Assembly: GCA_003566795.1 (NCBI GenBank)
Contig: PXBU01000007.1
Coordinates: forward strand, 1-5,764
From: Puniceicoccaceae bacterium
Lineage (GTDB): Bacteria; Verrucomicrobiota; Verrucomicrobiia; Opitutales; Coraliomargaritaceae
Reading direction: 5' to 3'
Length of the DNA: 5,764 nt
Of this stretch, positions 5,387 through 5,764 are shown piece after piece. Numbering within the stretch: position 1 is the stretch's first letter; the number at the start of each line of letters is the position of its first letter. The translations under genes were made by a program, and so were the position numbers. The notes under the pieces were generated by a model that saw only the letters and a program-made list of their open reading frames with translations, searched no databases and had not been told where the DNA came from.

Positions 5387-5764
5387 AACACCCGCCGACG
5401 CAGTCCGTTAATTGTCGCCAGATCCTGCCAGTCCGCCCCGCGCATCAAATTCACCTTCGGCGGATATTTCCGCCCTTTCTCCCGCTGCCAGGACTCAACA
5501 AAGCCGCGCACAAACTCCTGGCTGCCCAAAATCGCCCCATCGGTAAAATAACGCACCCGGCAGCGCAGCACCGTCGCCCGCGGCAGCAGTGCCTTTTCCT
5601 GCTCCAGCACCTGCAAGGCCTTCGCCCGCTCCGCTTCCGAAAGCCCCGGCTGTCCCGCCCGCTTACCAAAAATCAACTCCCGGTGCATCCGCAAAGCCTG
5701 CGCCACCGATACCTGCTGCGTGCGCTCCGATCCATCCGCATAAGCCCCCCAGATCACACGAATC
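5380..5764 (-). CDS. C-terminal part of a REP-associated / IS200-like transposase (RAYT family), cut by the window edge
   Basis: The minus-strand frame is open from the right edge to a TGA at 5380-5382 and shows 127 residues. A GTG at 5755-5757 is not taken as the start because the frame continues past it. The visible part has a Q..S...AL.MHRELIFGKR region, a charged helix (LSEAERAKALQVLEQEKALL), the motif YFTDGAILGSQEFV (5509-5550), a basic stretch (QREKGRKYPPK) and a tail LATINGLRRRVF. This order is what I recall from the C-terminal part of RAYT-type (Y1 transposase domain) proteins. The catalytic HUH and tyrosine motifs would lie in the N-terminal part outside the window, so activity cannot be judged. 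RAYTs are usually single-copy chromosomal genes linked to REP palindromes. The gene converges on waaA with a 23-bp gap. No IS ends or target duplications are visible. Confidence 0.7.
   Translation of the reverse strand, partial: IRVIWGAYADGSERTQQVSVAQALRMHRELIFGKRAGQPGLSEAERAKALQVLEQEKALLPRATVLRCRVRYFTDGAILGSQEFVRGFVESWQREKGRKYPPKVNLMRGADWQDLATINGLRRRVFG

Noticed and set aside
5755..5757. GTG as the start of the minus-strand transposase gene
   Set aside because: The frame stays open to the window edge beyond this codon. The remaining 125 residues would be only the C-terminal part of the family, so the true start lies outside the window.
1..5764. CRISPR array, tRNA or rRNA genes
   Set aside because: I saw no regularly spaced direct repeats, and nothing resembling a tRNA cloverleaf or conserved rRNA segment on either strand.

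Overview
The window carries the 3' end of a multi-subunit cation/proton antiporter operon of the Mrp/Mnh type, then a lipid A Kdo transferase gene, then the C-terminal part of a convergent REP-associated (IS200-like) transposase that runs off the right edge. A Gram-negative host is indicated by the Kdo transferase, which is needed only to build lipopolysaccharide. The style of the transposase tail (a 'YFTDG..LGS.EFV' motif followed by a basic end) and the variant motifs in the Kdo transferase recall Verrucomicrobia, possibly the marine Opitutae/Puniceicoccales. That placement rests on remembered family features, not on a search.

Layout. Positions 1-84 are the last codons of an upstream gene, probably another antiporter subunit. 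Two large polytopic membrane proteins of the NuoL/NuoM/MrpA/MrpD superfamily follow (77-1576 and 1573-3303), then the small subunit MrpE/MnhE (3318-3869). Adjacent coding regions overlap by 8 nt and 4 nt, then are 14 nt apart, so this is one tightly coupled transcription unit read left to right. MrpF and MrpG are not found after MrpE, so the rest of the complex must lie upstream of the window or elsewhere.

A 170-bp A/T-richer gap (3870-4039) separates the operon from waaA/kdtA (4040-5356). It holds only a weak promoter-like pair and a strong hairpin just before the waaA start codon. waaA and the transposase gene converge and are separated by 23 bp. A two-part palindrome there takes in the stop codons of both genes and may act as a shared terminator.

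Function. The two large subunits would form proton and/or cation paths in the membrane, and MrpE would help assemble or stabilise the complex. The second large subunit has Val where the family has its key TM5 glutamate, which is the most notable protein-level observation here. waaA is functionally unrelated (outer-membrane biogenesis) and probably has its own transcript. I do not see a wholly new system. The points most worth a second look are the Glu-to-Val change, the division of labour between the two large subunits, the hairpin at the waaA start and the shared palindrome at the convergent gene ends.
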